From CAWDCV01 sp963728125 (GTDB taxonomy: Bacteria > Actinomycetota > Actinomycetes > CAWDCV01), in the NCBI GenBank assembly GCA_963728125.1, contig CAVSIZ010000013.1, positions 124,001 through 188,000 on the forward strand: a DNA stretch of 64,000 nucleotides, written 5' to 3'. Each line of letters begins with the position of its first letter. Position 1 is the stretch's first letter. The notes under the pieces were generated by a model that made no database searches, was not told the DNA's origin, and saw nothing but the letters and a program-made list of their open reading frames with translations. Below, one piece after another: positions 51,988 to 60,542 of this stretch. A program made the position numbers and the translations under genes.

Positions 51988-53330
51988 GTCACGGAGGACA
52001 CGGCCTCAGCAACCACATCGAACGCTTCCTCGAGCAGATGCTCCGGCATCACGAGTGGCGGTAGGAAGCGGAGCACGTTGCCGTACGTGCCGCACGTGAG
52101 GACGACGACGCCGTCGGCGTGGCAGTGCTTGGCAATCGCTGCCGCGACGTCGGGAGCGGGGTTCGTCGTTCCGGGCCGTACCAGCTCGATCGCCTGCATG
52201 GCCCCGCGGCCGCGAACGTCGCCAATGACGGGATTGTCGGCCTGCAACGCCTGGAGGCGGTCACGCATGCGCTCACCGAGCATCGTCGCACGATCGAGCA
52301 GGCCGTCCTCCTCGACCGTGCGCAGCGCGCCGAGTGCGGCGGCACACGCGACCGGGTTGCCGCCGTACGTTCCGCCGAGGCCACCCACGTGCGCGGCATC
52401 CATGAGCTCGGCCCGTCCGGTGACCGCTGACAGCGGCAGCCCTCCTGCCAGGCCCTTCGCAATCGCGACGAGGTCGGGCTCGACGCCCTCGTGCTCGGTG
52501 GCGAACCAGCGCCCCGTGCGAGCGATGCCGGTCTGGATCTCGTCGGCGACGAAGACGACCCCGTTGTCGGTGCACCACGTCGACAGTGCCGGCAGGAATC
52601 CCTCAGCAGGGACGATGAATCCGCCCTCGCCCTGGATGGGCTCGACCACGATGCAGGCGATGCTGTCCGCACCGATTTCCTTCTCCATACGCGAGATCGC
52701 GTACGCGGCGGCTGCTTCGCCCGAGCGGCCGTCGCGGAAGGGGTACGACGTCGCGACCCGGTAGACCTCGGGCGCGAACGGCCCGAAGGAATGCTTGTAC
52801 GGCATGGACTTGGCGGTCAGCGCCATCGTCAAGTTCGTCCGGCCGTGATATCCGTGCTCGACGACCACCACGGCCTGCTTCTTCGTGGCGGCTCTCGCGA
52901 TCTTCACGGCGTTCTCGACGGCTTCGGCGCCTGAGTTGAACAGGGCGGTGCGCTTGTCGAAGTCGCCTGGCGTACGCCGGTTGAGCTCCTCGGCGACGTC
53001 GACGTAACCCTCGTACGGCGTGATCATGAAGCAGGCATGGGTGAATCGCTCCACCTGGTCCTGCACGCCCTCGACGACGCGGGGCGCAGCATTGCCGACA
53101 CTCGTGACCGCGATCCCTGAACCGAGGTCGATCAGCGAGTTGCCGTCGACGTCGATCAGCACGCCGCCGCCGGCGTCCACGATGAACGCGGGCAGCATCA
53201 CACTGACGCCGCGCGCCACCGCCAACTCACGACGCGCGAACAGCTCTCGGGAACGAGGGCCAGGTACCTCGGTGGCGAGACGCCGTTCCTGCACGACACC
53301 GCTGATGATCTTCTCGTCGGCAATCGTCAT
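51984..53330 (-). CDS. gabT: 4-aminobutyrate aminotransferase (class III)
   Basis: A 448-residue PLP enzyme of class III aminotransferases: LFNSGAEAVENAVKIARAATKK, VEHGYHGRT, VEPIQGEGGF, VFVADEIQTGIARTGRWFA, PLP lysine Lys292 in IAKGLAGGLPLSAV, and GGTYGGNPVACAAALG. This matches GabT, which moves the amino group of GABA to 2-oxoglutarate giving succinate semialdehyde. The divergent dehydrogenase gene 53 bases away would complete the pathway. Confidence 0.92.
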   Translation of the reverse strand: MTIADEKIISGVVQERRLATEVPGPRSRELFARRELAVARGVSVMLPAFIVDAGGGVLIDVDGNSLIDLGSGIAVTSVGNAAPRVVEGVQDQVERFTHACFMITPYEGYVDVAEELNRRTPGDFDKRTALFNSGAEAVENAVKIARAATKKQAVVVVEHGYHGRTNLTMALTAKSMPYKHSFGPFAPEVYRVATSYPFRDGRSGEAAAAYAISRMEKEIGADSIACIVVEPIQGEGGFIVPAEGFLPALSTWCTDNGVVFVADEIQTGIARTGRWFATEHEGVEPDLVAIAKGLAGGLPLSAVTGRAELMDAAHVGGLGGTYGGNPVACAAALGALRTVEEDGLLDRATMLGERMRDRLQALQADNPVIGDVRGRGAMQAIELVRPGTTNPAPDVAAAIAKHCHADGVVVLTCGTYGNVLRFLPPLVMPEHLLEEAFDVVAEAVSSVT

Positions 53331-53383
53331 GTTCAGCAGCGTAAGACTCGGCGGACGGGTCGCGCGTGAGTAGCGTGCGAGGC

Positions 53384-54850
53384 ATGACCGTCACCGCAGA
53401 CGCTGAACGAGACCTGCTCCGCGACACCCCGACTCAGTTGTGGATCGGCGGGAAGTGGCAGGCGGGCGGAAGGGGCGCCTTCGAGGTGCTCGACCCCAGC
53501 ACCGGCAACGTGCTGACGGAGGTTGCCGATGCCGATCCCGCCGACGGCGACGCGGCGCTGGCAGCAGCCGCGGAGGCGCAACGCGAGTGGGCCGCCACGC
53601 CGCCGCGCGACCGCAGCGAGATCCTGCGCTCGGCGTTCGAGCTGATCACGTCGCGCAAGGATGATTTCGCGTTGCTGATGACGCTCGAGATGGGCAAGCC
53701 GCTCGCGGAGTCGGTGGCCGAGGTGACGTACGCCGCCGAATTCTTCCGCTGGTTCTCCGAAGAGGCCTGCCGGATCGAGGGTTCGTACAAGGTGGCGCCC
53801 AACGGTGCGTCGCGGTTGCTAACAATGCGCCAGCCGGTGGGCCCCTGCCTGTTCATCACGCCGTGGAACTTCCCGCTCGCGATGGGCACCCGGAAGATCG
53901 GACCGGCGATCGCCGCTGGCTGCACGATGGTGATCAAGCCGGCGGCAGAGACGCCGCTGTCGATGCTGGCGCTTGCGCGGGTGCTCGACGAGGTCGGGCT
54001 GCCAGCGGGCGTGCTCAACGTCGTTCCGACCCGGAAGTCGGGCGCGCTGATGGAGCCACTCATTCGTGATCCGCGCGCGCGAAAACTCTCGTTTACCGGC
54101 TCAACGTCGGTGGGGCAAAAGCTGGTCGAGCAGTCGGCGCAGCAGCTGCTGCGGCTGTCGATGGAGCTCGGCGGCAATGCACCGTTCCTGGTATTCGCCG
54201 ACGCCGACCTCGATGCGGCGGTCGACGGCGCCATGCTCGCCAAGATGCGCAACATCGGCGAGGCGTGCACCGCGGCCAACCGCTTCCACGTCCACGAGTC
54301 GGTGGCCGACGATTTCGCCTCACGGCTGACCGATCGAATGTCCTCGCTGAAGATCGGGCGCGGGACCGAGGACGGCGTCCAGGTCGGTCCCCTCATCACT
54401 GCGGATGCGCGCGATGGTGTCGATGAGCTCGTACAGGACGTCGTCGATCGCGGCGGTGCGGTCCGGACCGGCGGGTCACGGCTCGACGGTCCCGGCTGGT
54501 TCTACCGCCCGACCGTGCTCACAGATGTCGACCCGGGGTCGCGCATCCTGCGCGAGGAAGTGTTCGGACCGGTGGCTCCAATCGCGACGTTCTCGACGGA
54601 CGACGAGGCGATCGCGGCGGCGAACGACACGGAGTTCGGGCTGGTGGCGTACGCCTACACGACCGATCTCGGCCGGGCGCTGCGTGTCGCCGAGGGCATC
54701 GAGTCCGGGATGGTGGGGCTCAATACCGGCATCGTCTCCAACCCGGCCGCGCCCTTTGGCGGCGTGAAGGCCTCCGGGTACGGACGGGAGGGCGGGCGCG
54801 AGGGCATCGAGGAGTACCTCGAGGTCAAGTACGTCGGCATCGTCACTTGA
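53384..54850 (+). CDS. gabD: Succinate-semialdehyde dehydrogenase-type aldehyde dehydrogenase
   Basis: A 488-residue aldehyde dehydrogenase with WNFPLAMGTRKIGPAIAAGCTMVIKPAAETPL, SFTGSTSVGQKLVEQ, ELGGNAPFLVFADADLD, catalytic Cys295 in GEACTAANRFHVH, and GGVKASGYGREGGREGIEEYLEVKYVGI. This is the pattern of GabD/SSADH enzymes. ATG 53384 is preferred over the upstream frame start at 53366. It is divergent from gabT and should oxidise succinate semialdehyde to succinate, which enters the TCA cycle. Confidence 0.9.
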   Translation: MTVTADAERDLLRDTPTQLWIGGKWQAGGRGAFEVLDPSTGNVLTEVADADPADGDAALAAAAEAQREWAATPPRDRSEILRSAFELITSRKDDFALLMTLEMGKPLAESVAEVTYAAEFFRWFSEEACRIEGSYKVAPNGASRLLTMRQPVGPCLFITPWNFPLAMGTRKIGPAIAAGCTMVIKPAAETPLSMLALARVLDEVGLPAGVLNVVPTRKSGALMEPLIRDPRARKLSFTGSTSVGQKLVEQSAQQLLRLSMELGGNAPFLVFADADLDAAVDGAMLAKMRNIGEACTAANRFHVHESVADDFASRLTDRMSSLKIGRGTEDGVQVGPLITADARDGVDELVQDVVDRGGAVRTGGSRLDGPGWFYRPTVLTDVDPGSRILREEVFGPVAPIATFSTDDEAIAAANDTEFGLVAYAYTTDLGRALRVAEGIESGMVGLNTGIVSNPAAPFGGVKASGYGREGGREGIEEYLEVKYVGIVT

Positions 54851-55347
54851 CGGTCATTGGCCTGGGGGCGTGGTGCGACTACGTAACCGAGGACGAGTAC
54901 CGCCGCCGGCTCGAACGAGACTCGGCGCCGCTACAGGTGAGTGCAGGTCGTGATGGCGAGCCCAGCCCTGGCTGGGCGCCGATCAACGCGGAGGCGATCC
55001 CGGAGGCAATCGAGAACTTCCGGCGTGGATTGTCGTTTCGAGTGCAGGAGTTCGCCGACCTCTCTGATGGACGCCGCATCACTCTGCACGACGAGCGGGG
55101 GTACAGCATTTCCGGCTCCCCGAGAACCCTGGCTGTTTCAGACGGCGGAGACGATCGAGCCAACGTGCGCACCACGGTGCTGCCGGACGACGACGATGGC
55201 GAGGAGCATCCCTGGGAGTGGCTGGTCGAGCTGCTGCAGGCGCAGGGCGTCGATGCATCCGTGGAGGAGCTCAAGCAGGTGACGTACCACGTGGAGTTCA
55301 GTCAGCGCCTACACGACAAGCTGCAGTCCCAGGCGCCGTCGGCCTGA
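54847..55347 (+). CDS. Hypothetical soluble protein coupled to gabD
   Basis: I do not recognise a family. The 166-residue acidic product contains DYVTEDEYRRRLERDSAPL, ENFRRGLSFRVQEFADLSDGRRITLHDERGYSI and DDDDGEEHPWEWLVELLQAQGVDASVEELKQVTYHVEF. The start is TTG, overlapping the gabD stop by four bases (TTGA), so expression depends on gabD translation. A conserved-looking palindromic element follows. Confidence 0.65.
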   Translation: MTVIGLGAWCDYVTEDEYRRRLERDSAPLQVSAGRDGEPSPGWAPINAEAIPEAIENFRRGLSFRVQEFADLSDGRRITLHDERGYSISGSPRTLAVSDGGDDRANVRTTVLPDDDDGEEHPWEWLVELLQAQGVDASVEELKQVTYHVEFSQRLHDKLQSQAPSA

Positions 55348-55349
55348 AC

Positions 55350-55398
55350 TGGTTCCTTCGCGTCCGACACGCAACGCGTGTCGGACACGACGGAACCA
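55350..55398. repeat. Palindromic element, copy 1 (3' side of the DUF559 gene)
   Basis: Outer arms TGGTTCC / GGAACCA enclose inner arms GTCCGACACG / CGTGTCGGAC with a 5-base loop, all perfect. It lies between the hypothetical gene and the convergent DUF559-type gene. It is related to the element at 56446-56493, including flanking AATCGATCA/AATGGATCA. Confidence 0.8.
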
Positions 55399-55403
55399 AT
55401 CGA

Positions 55404-56384
55404 TCACTCGTCTTCCATCCACCAGGGAATAGGAGAGCGCGTCCAACTGTCTCGGCGGCGATCTCGATCGAGGCCACGTTGGCGCGCGGCATGTGCGACG
55501 TCCAGCGTGCGATCGGGAGTGACGAAGACATCGTGGCCGTCGAAACGCAGGACGATCAGGCCGGCGCGTTCCAAGCCATGCTCGCGGGCGTTGTCAGATC
55601 GGTGGCGGTCCGCCTGCCGATGGCCGCTGCCGTCGTACTCGATGATGAGACCCGCCTCCTCGTCCAGGAGATCAGGGCGGCCCAGGAACAGCGCGGTGCA
55701 TCTCTCGTACAAGGGAACGTTGACCTGGAGTTGACTGAAGCCGCCGAGCACCAAGATCAGCCGTAGCCGGGTCTCCATCGGAGATTCGGCGGCGGCGTTT
55801 GCGAGCGCTAACGCTCGTCGGACAGCCGGCACACCTCTCCACCGAGGCCGTTGGTCGATGTAGATCCGGAGATCGCTTACGGAGAGCAGCCCCGCGTGCA
55901 ACATGGCGTCCGCTGCGACGACGGCTTCAACCAATGGCCCACGTCGGAGCAGCTCGAAGGTGGTACGCACGGGGCTGGTGACGCGCACGCCGTCGACTTC
56001 GACGACATCACTGGGCGACAACTGTGATCGCACGGTCGTGACCCCCGGTCGTCGGATGCGAGACCGGTCCGCTGTACGCACGACGTGCACGTCGAGCTGA
56101 CTCTCACCTTGCTTCGTCCACGCCACACCATCGAGATCCGTCACGCCGAGGAGATAGGCCGCCGCCCAGCAGGTGAGCGCGGCATCTTGTGGCAGCGCAA
56201 CGGCGACGGCGTGAGCCCGTACCGCCGGATCAGCGATTCCCTGGTCGTTACCCCAGAGCCGCACACCTCGGGCGGGTCGCTGCCACAGCGCTCCGCGCAA
56301 CTCGGCCGGCGAGACGCCGGCGTCGCGCAGGTCTCGAATTCGGACGGGCCGTCGCACGAGTCCGTCGGGCAGCGGCGGTAGCAC
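55404..56384 (-). CDS. AbiEi-like N-terminus + DUF559 (Vsr/PD-(D/E)XK-like) endonuclease-domain protein
   Basis: A 326-residue protein. The N-terminus (VRIRDLRDAGVSPAELRGALWQRPARGVRLWG) resembles the winged-helix segment of AbiEi-type antitoxins, and the middle part (AALTCWAAAYLLGV, VVEVDGVRVTSPVRTTFELLRRGP) continues the pattern. The C-terminal ~100 residues are a DUF559/Vsr-like nuclease fold: ESPMETRLRLILVLGG, PDLLDEEAGLIIEYDGSGH, HGLERAGLIVLRFDGHDV. Such genes are common and numerous in actinobacteria, with no known function. Two related palindromes bracket the gene, one at each end. Confidence 0.8.
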   Translation of the reverse strand: MLPPLPDGLVRRPVRIRDLRDAGVSPAELRGALWQRPARGVRLWGNDQGIADPAVRAHAVAVALPQDAALTCWAAAYLLGVTDLDGVAWTKQGESQLDVHVVRTADRSRIRRPGVTTVRSQLSPSDVVEVDGVRVTSPVRTTFELLRRGPLVEAVVAADAMLHAGLLSVSDLRIYIDQRPRWRGVPAVRRALALANAAAESPMETRLRLILVLGGFSQLQVNVPLYERCTALFLGRPDLLDEEAGLIIEYDGSGHRQADRHRSDNAREHGLERAGLIVLRFDGHDVFVTPDRTLDVAHAARQRGLDRDRRRDSWTRSPIPWWMEDE

Positions 56385-56445
56385 GGCGTGCAGCGTGACT
56401 CATTGTGGTCGTTCCGTGCTCGCGGCCGTCCACAGGTTCCTCGTG

Positions 56446-56493
56446 TGGTTCCTTGATGCGCAACACGCCACCGTGTCGCGCACGAGGTAACCA
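56446..56493. repeat. Palindromic element, copy 2 (5' side of the DUF559 gene)
   Basis: Outer TGGTT / AACCA and inner GCGCAACACG / CGTGTCGCGC (one mismatch, 4-base loop) give the same structure as copy 1, with shared TGGTTCCTT, ACACGC, CGTGTCG, CACGA and AACCAAT. It lies 62 bases upstream of the DUF559 gene. Confidence 0.78.
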
Positions 56494-56521
56494 ATGGATC
56501 ATGCGGGATGCGTCAGAGGCG

Positions 56522-57007
56522 TTAACTGCCGAGCTCAACAGGGATGCGGAGGTCGGGGCCCGTCCCTGGCGGTAAGACCCACTGTGCTGTCGCCTGCGCG
56601 CGGAAGAGCCGGAATCGGGCCGACGGATCTACGTCAGCAGTGGTCCAGCGCCGACCGCCATCACGCAGGGAAGCGGCCGAGAAGATGCCAATCCCCCGCT
56701 CCATGCCCGCGGCAGGCAGCTGTTCCGCGACGGCGGTCATATAGACGCCGCCACCTTCGCCGAGTGGCACGGTCGAGTCGAAGACCACGATGCTCACCTC
56801 GGGGCGGGTCTCGATGTTGCGCGAGTGGCGAGCATCCGGTGCCGAGACCCAGAAGAACTCGCGGCAGTCGAGCGTGGCGAAGTAGACCGGACTGGTCCAT
56901 GGACGACCGCTGTTGTCGGCGGTGCCCAGCACCAGGTAATGACAGCGCTCCAGCAGCGATCTGCCAATCGCGACGATCGTCTCGGGGGAATCACTACGGT
57001 CGCTCAC
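56522..57007 (-). CDS. Pyridoxamine 5'-phosphate oxidase-like (FMN-binding split barrel) protein
   Basis: A 161-residue split-barrel protein: CHYLVLGTADNSGRPWTSPVYFA, EFFWVSAPDARHSRNIETRPEVSIVVFDS. The pattern matches PNPOx-like or F420/FMN-binding proteins of actinobacteria rather than true PdxH. The GTG start at 57005-57007 has AGAGGAG in front; the frame is open further upstream without homology. The role is unknown. Confidence 0.83.
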   Translation of the reverse strand: MSDRSDSPETIVAIGRSLLERCHYLVLGTADNSGRPWTSPVYFATLDCREFFWVSAPDARHSRNIETRPEVSIVVFDSTVPLGEGGGVYMTAVAEQLPAAGMERGIGIFSAASLRDGGRRWTTADVDPSARFRLFRAQATAQWVLPPGTGPDLRIPVELGS

Positions 57008-57056
57008 GACGACTCCTCTGCCTCCCTTGGCAGCATCGTGTCTGCGATCCCGACCT

Positions 57057-58889
57057 CTAGTCCTCGCTGCGGCCGCCGAGGTGCTGGGCGAGGAAGCGCT
57101 CAGCGGCAGCCTGGAAACGCTCGCGGTTCGCCGGCTTGACGAGGCCGTGTCCTTCGTCGGGGAACAGCAGGTACTCGTGCTCGACACCCTTGTCCTTCAG
57201 CGCCTCGACGATCTGCTCCGCTTCCGCCTGCTTCACCCGCGGATCGTTGGCTCCCTGGCCCACGAGCACCGGGATGCGGATGTCGTCGACCCGGGACAGC
57301 GGTGAGCGGTCCCACAGCATGTCCTTCTCGGTCTCTGGATCCCCGATGCGGGTGTGGAATTGCGCGATCAACGGCTGCCAGTACTCGGGCACGGACGCGA
57401 TGAGAGTGAGCAGGTTCGACGGCCCACACAGGTCGACGGCGCACCGGAACACATCCGGGGTGAACGCTGCTCCGGCCAGCGCGGCGTAGCCGCCGTACGA
57501 CCCGCCGTAGATCGCGATGCGCTCCCGGTCGACCCAGCCGCGTTCGACGACGTAGTCGACGGCGTCCAGCAGGTCGGTGTGCATCGCCCGGCCCCACTCC
57601 TTGTCGCCGGCGTTCACGAAGTCCTTGCCGTAGCCGGTCGAGCCGCGGAAGTTGACTTGCACGCAGATGTAGCCGCGATTGGCGAACCACTGCGCCGCCA
57701 GGTCGAGACCCCACGCGTCGCGACCCCATGGGCCGCCGTGCACGAGCAGGACGGCGGGCAGGTTCTGGCGCTCCGTCTCCGGCGGGAACGTGACGTAGCC
57801 CTCCAGTCGGGAGCCGTCGCGCGCGTCGAGCGCGAAGCTCTCCATCGGCGCGAGCTGGTAGTCGTCGAGTTCGGGGCGGTGGCTGAACAGGAAGCGCAGG
57901 TCGCCCGTCGCCCGGTCGTAGACGGAGTACCGCGTCGGCCCGTCGGAGGGGCCGTCGGCGACCAGCCACAGCCGGTCGGTGCGCTCGGATCGGACGACGC
58001 CGAGCTCGCCGGTCGTCTTTCCACGCAGCCGCACCAGGTCGTCGCGCAACTCTGGATCGAGCACGTCGTACGTCTGGCGATCCTCGAGCACGGTCACGAC
58101 CTGCGGCTCGAGCGTCTCGGGGTGAAGCCACACGCCGGACACGTCGTAGCGGTCGTTTTGCGCGAGCGTCTCCTCGGCGCCGCTTGCGAGGTCGCGCCGG
58201 ATCAGTCGGGTGGTGTTGCTGTCGAGTGAGCTGAGCAGCAGCATTGCTTGGCCGTCACGCGTGAAGCCGAGGACGTCGGTGTTCGCGGAATCGGCTTGCG
58301 GGATCTCGAGGTACGGCGTCCACTCCCCGCTTTCGTCGCGCGTCAACAGCGTGACGCTGCCGTCGGCGTTCATGACGGCCCCGCCGCGTACCTGCAGGTC
58401 GCTGTCGACGAGCCAGTCGGCGAAGCCGGGATTGTCCTCGATCTTCTCCATCTCGCCGGTGGAGATATCGAGGCGGTAGACGTCGTGCAGCTGCGGGTTG
58501 TCGGCGTTCAGACCGATGAGCATCGTGTGGGGATGCCAGCGGTTGTGGCCGAGAATGCGCGCCTGGACGTCCTTGTCCGGCGTAAGCAGTCTCGCGTCGC
58601 CGGTGTGGAGGTCCAGCGCGTAGACACGCCAGGACTCGTTGCCGTCGGTGTCCTGCAGGTACACGAGGTGCCGGTCGTCGTGGCAGAACGCGTAGGCCTG
58701 AATGCCGCGATCGCGGTCATGAGTGACCGGCTTGGCCGGCTCGCTGCCGTCGAGCGGACCCACCCAGACGTTGAGCACGTCTTCGTCGGGGGCGACGTAC
58801 GCGAGCAGCGTGCCATCGGGGGAGATGGAAGGGCTGATGCGGTCGGGATTGCCGAAGAGAACCCGGCGGGGAATGAGGGGTACGGGCAC
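57057..58889 (-). CDS. S9 family peptidase (prolyl oligopeptidase/acylaminoacyl peptidase-like)
   Basis: A 610-residue serine peptidase: an N-terminal beta-propeller with repeated SPDGTLLAYV-type blades and a C-terminal alpha/beta-hydrolase domain. The triad fits Ser464 in YGGSYGGYAALAG, Asp in GANDPRVKQAE and His in DEGHGLVKP. It lacks a signal peptide, so it is probably a cytoplasmic oligopeptidase. A TAACGT -10-like box ends about eight bases before the GTG and no Shine-Dalgarno is present, which suggests a leaderless mRNA. It is divergent from hflX. Confidence 0.9.
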   Translation of the reverse strand: MPVPLIPRRVLFGNPDRISPSISPDGTLLAYVAPDEDVLNVWVGPLDGSEPAKPVTHDRDRGIQAYAFCHDDRHLVYLQDTDGNESWRVYALDLHTGDARLLTPDKDVQARILGHNRWHPHTMLIGLNADNPQLHDVYRLDISTGEMEKIEDNPGFADWLVDSDLQVRGGAVMNADGSVTLLTRDESGEWTPYLEIPQADSANTDVLGFTRDGQAMLLLSSLDSNTTRLIRRDLASGAEETLAQNDRYDVSGVWLHPETLEPQVVTVLEDRQTYDVLDPELRDDLVRLRGKTTGELGVVRSERTDRLWLVADGPSDGPTRYSVYDRATGDLRFLFSHRPELDDYQLAPMESFALDARDGSRLEGYVTFPPETERQNLPAVLLVHGGPWGRDAWGLDLAAQWFANRGYICVQVNFRGSTGYGKDFVNAGDKEWGRAMHTDLLDAVDYVVERGWVDRERIAIYGGSYGGYAALAGAAFTPDVFRCAVDLCGPSNLLTLIASVPEYWQPLIAQFHTRIGDPETEKDMLWDRSPLSRVDDIRIPVLVGQGANDPRVKQAEAEQIVEALKDKGVEHEYLLFPDEGHGLVKPANRERFQAAAERFLAQHLGGRSED

Positions 58890-58988
58890 GCGCCTACGTT
58901 ATCCACGCTCGGCAACGCGGATGGGCGACGTGCCGCGTCGAGCAAATGCACGTGACCACTGACGCGTGGCCGTGCAACGATCGCAGGG

Positions 58989-60467
58989 ATGACTGAACCC
59001 GCCCGCGACGTTGAACGCACTGATATGACTGCGCTTCACCACGACATCACCCTCGATCCCGACTCGTTCGACGACATCGACGTGCCGGAGGACGAGCAAC
59101 TCGACCTGCGCGATCGTCAAGCGCTGCGTCGAGTCGCCGGCCTGTCCACCGAGCTCGTCGACGTCTCCGAGGTCGAGTACCGCGCTCTCCGTCTGGAGCG
59201 CGTCGTGCTCATCGGCGTCTGGACGTCCGGCTCCGTCGTCGACGCCGAGATCTCCCTGGTCGAGCTCGCTGCCCTGGCAGAGACGGCCGGGTCTCAGGTG
59301 CTCGAAGGCCTGATTCAGCGGCGTCCCCGTCCGGATCCAGCGACGTACATCGGATCCGGCAAGGCGCGTGAGCTGCGAGACATCGTGGTGTCGAGCGGCG
59401 CCGACACGGTGATCTGTGATGGTGAGCTGACTCCTGGCCAGCTCCGCCAGCTCGAGGACATCGTCAAGGTCAAGGTCATCGATCGGACGGCCCTGATCCT
59501 CGACATCTTCGCCCAGCACGCGCGCTCGCGAGAGGGCAAGGCGCAGGTCTCGCTGGCGCAGATGGAGTACATGCTCCCGCGCCTGCGTGGCTGGGGTGAA
59601 TCGCTGTCTCGTCAGGCCGGCGGTCGGGTGGCCGGCGGTGGCGGCATCGGAACCCGTGGCCCCGGTGAGACCAAGATCGAGACCGACCGACGCCGGATCC
59701 GGCAACGCATGGCTCGGCTGCGCCGCGAGATCACGTCGATGAAGACCGCGCGCGACACCAAGCGGGCTGAGCGCTCTCGGAATGAGGTGCCATCGGTCGC
59801 GATTGCGGGATACACCAACGCGGGCAAATCGTCGCTGCTCAACCGGCTGACGGGTGCGGGCGTCTTGGTTGAGGACGCGCTGTTCGCCACTCTGGACCCG
59901 ACCGTGCGCCGGACGGCGACGCCCGAGGGGCGCGAGTTCACCATGACTGACACGGTGGGCTTCGTCCGGCACCTGCCGCATCAGCTCGTCGAGGCCTTCC
60001 GGTCAACGCTCGAAGAGGTCGCGGACGCCGACCTGATCCTGCATGTGGTCGACGGTTCGCATCCCGACCCGGAATCGCAGATTTCAGCAGTACGCGAGGT
60101 CATCGCTGACGTGGGTGCGGCGGCGGTGCCCGAGTTGATCGTCATCAACAAGGCCGACGTCGCCGATCCGGACGTCGTCGCGCGGTTGCGCCGGCTCGAA
60201 CCGCGATCGGTCGTGGTCTCGGCTCGCAGTGGCCTAGGTCTTGCGGCTCTGCGGGCGGCAATCGCGGAGGCACTCCCGCGCCCGTCCGCTGAGGTGACGG
60301 TCCTGGTGCCCTACGACCGCGGCGACCTGGTGTCGCGGATTCACGACGCCGGTGAAGTCCTCGAGGAGACCCATAACGGCACGGGGACGCTCCTGCGCGC
60401 TCTGGTGTCGGAGGCTCTTGCGGCCGAGTTGGCGCCCTACTCCGTGGCAGCCGCGACCGCGGAGTAG
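58989..60467 (+). CDS. hflX: GTPase HflX
   Basis: A 492-residue ribosome-associated GTPase. It has the HflX N-terminal domain (RPDPATYIGSGKARELRDIV), a glycine-rich linker (RQAGGRVAGGGGIGTRGPGETKIETDRR), G1 AGYTNAGKSSLLNRLTG, G2/G3 region DTVGFVRHLPHQLVEAFRSTLEEV and G4 NKAD. HflX splits stalled or hibernating ribosomes in other bacteria. The stop codon overlaps the first of a pair of GTCCACAG motifs. Confidence 0.95.
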   Translation: MTEPARDVERTDMTALHHDITLDPDSFDDIDVPEDEQLDLRDRQALRRVAGLSTELVDVSEVEYRALRLERVVLIGVWTSGSVVDAEISLVELAALAETAGSQVLEGLIQRRPRPDPATYIGSGKARELRDIVVSSGADTVICDGELTPGQLRQLEDIVKVKVIDRTALILDIFAQHARSREGKAQVSLAQMEYMLPRLRGWGESLSRQAGGRVAGGGGIGTRGPGETKIETDRRRIRQRMARLRREITSMKTARDTKRAERSRNEVPSVAIAGYTNAGKSSLLNRLTGAGVLVEDALFATLDPTVRRTATPEGREFTMTDTVGFVRHLPHQLVEAFRSTLEEVADADLILHVVDGSHPDPESQISAVREVIADVGAAAVPELIVINKADVADPDVVARLRRLEPRSVVVSARSGLGLAALRAAIAEALPRPSAEVTVLVPYDRGDLVSRIHDAGEVLEETHNGTGTLLRALVSEALAAELAPYSVAAATAE

Positions 60468-60491
60468 TCCACAGGCGGAGGTTGTCCACAG
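60466..60491 (+). promoter_or_regulatory. Paired GTCCACAG motifs (DnaA-box-like) after hflX
   Basis: Two GTCCACAG copies 17 bases apart, the second as TTGTCCACAG, repeat exactly the arrangement found upstream of recA. They lie in the promoter region of the downstream lipoprotein gene. Confidence 0.5.
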
Positions 60492-60542
60492 ATCCGTGGT
60501 CGCGCGGTTTCTGTGCGTTACGCCTCCGCTACGATCCCGCGC

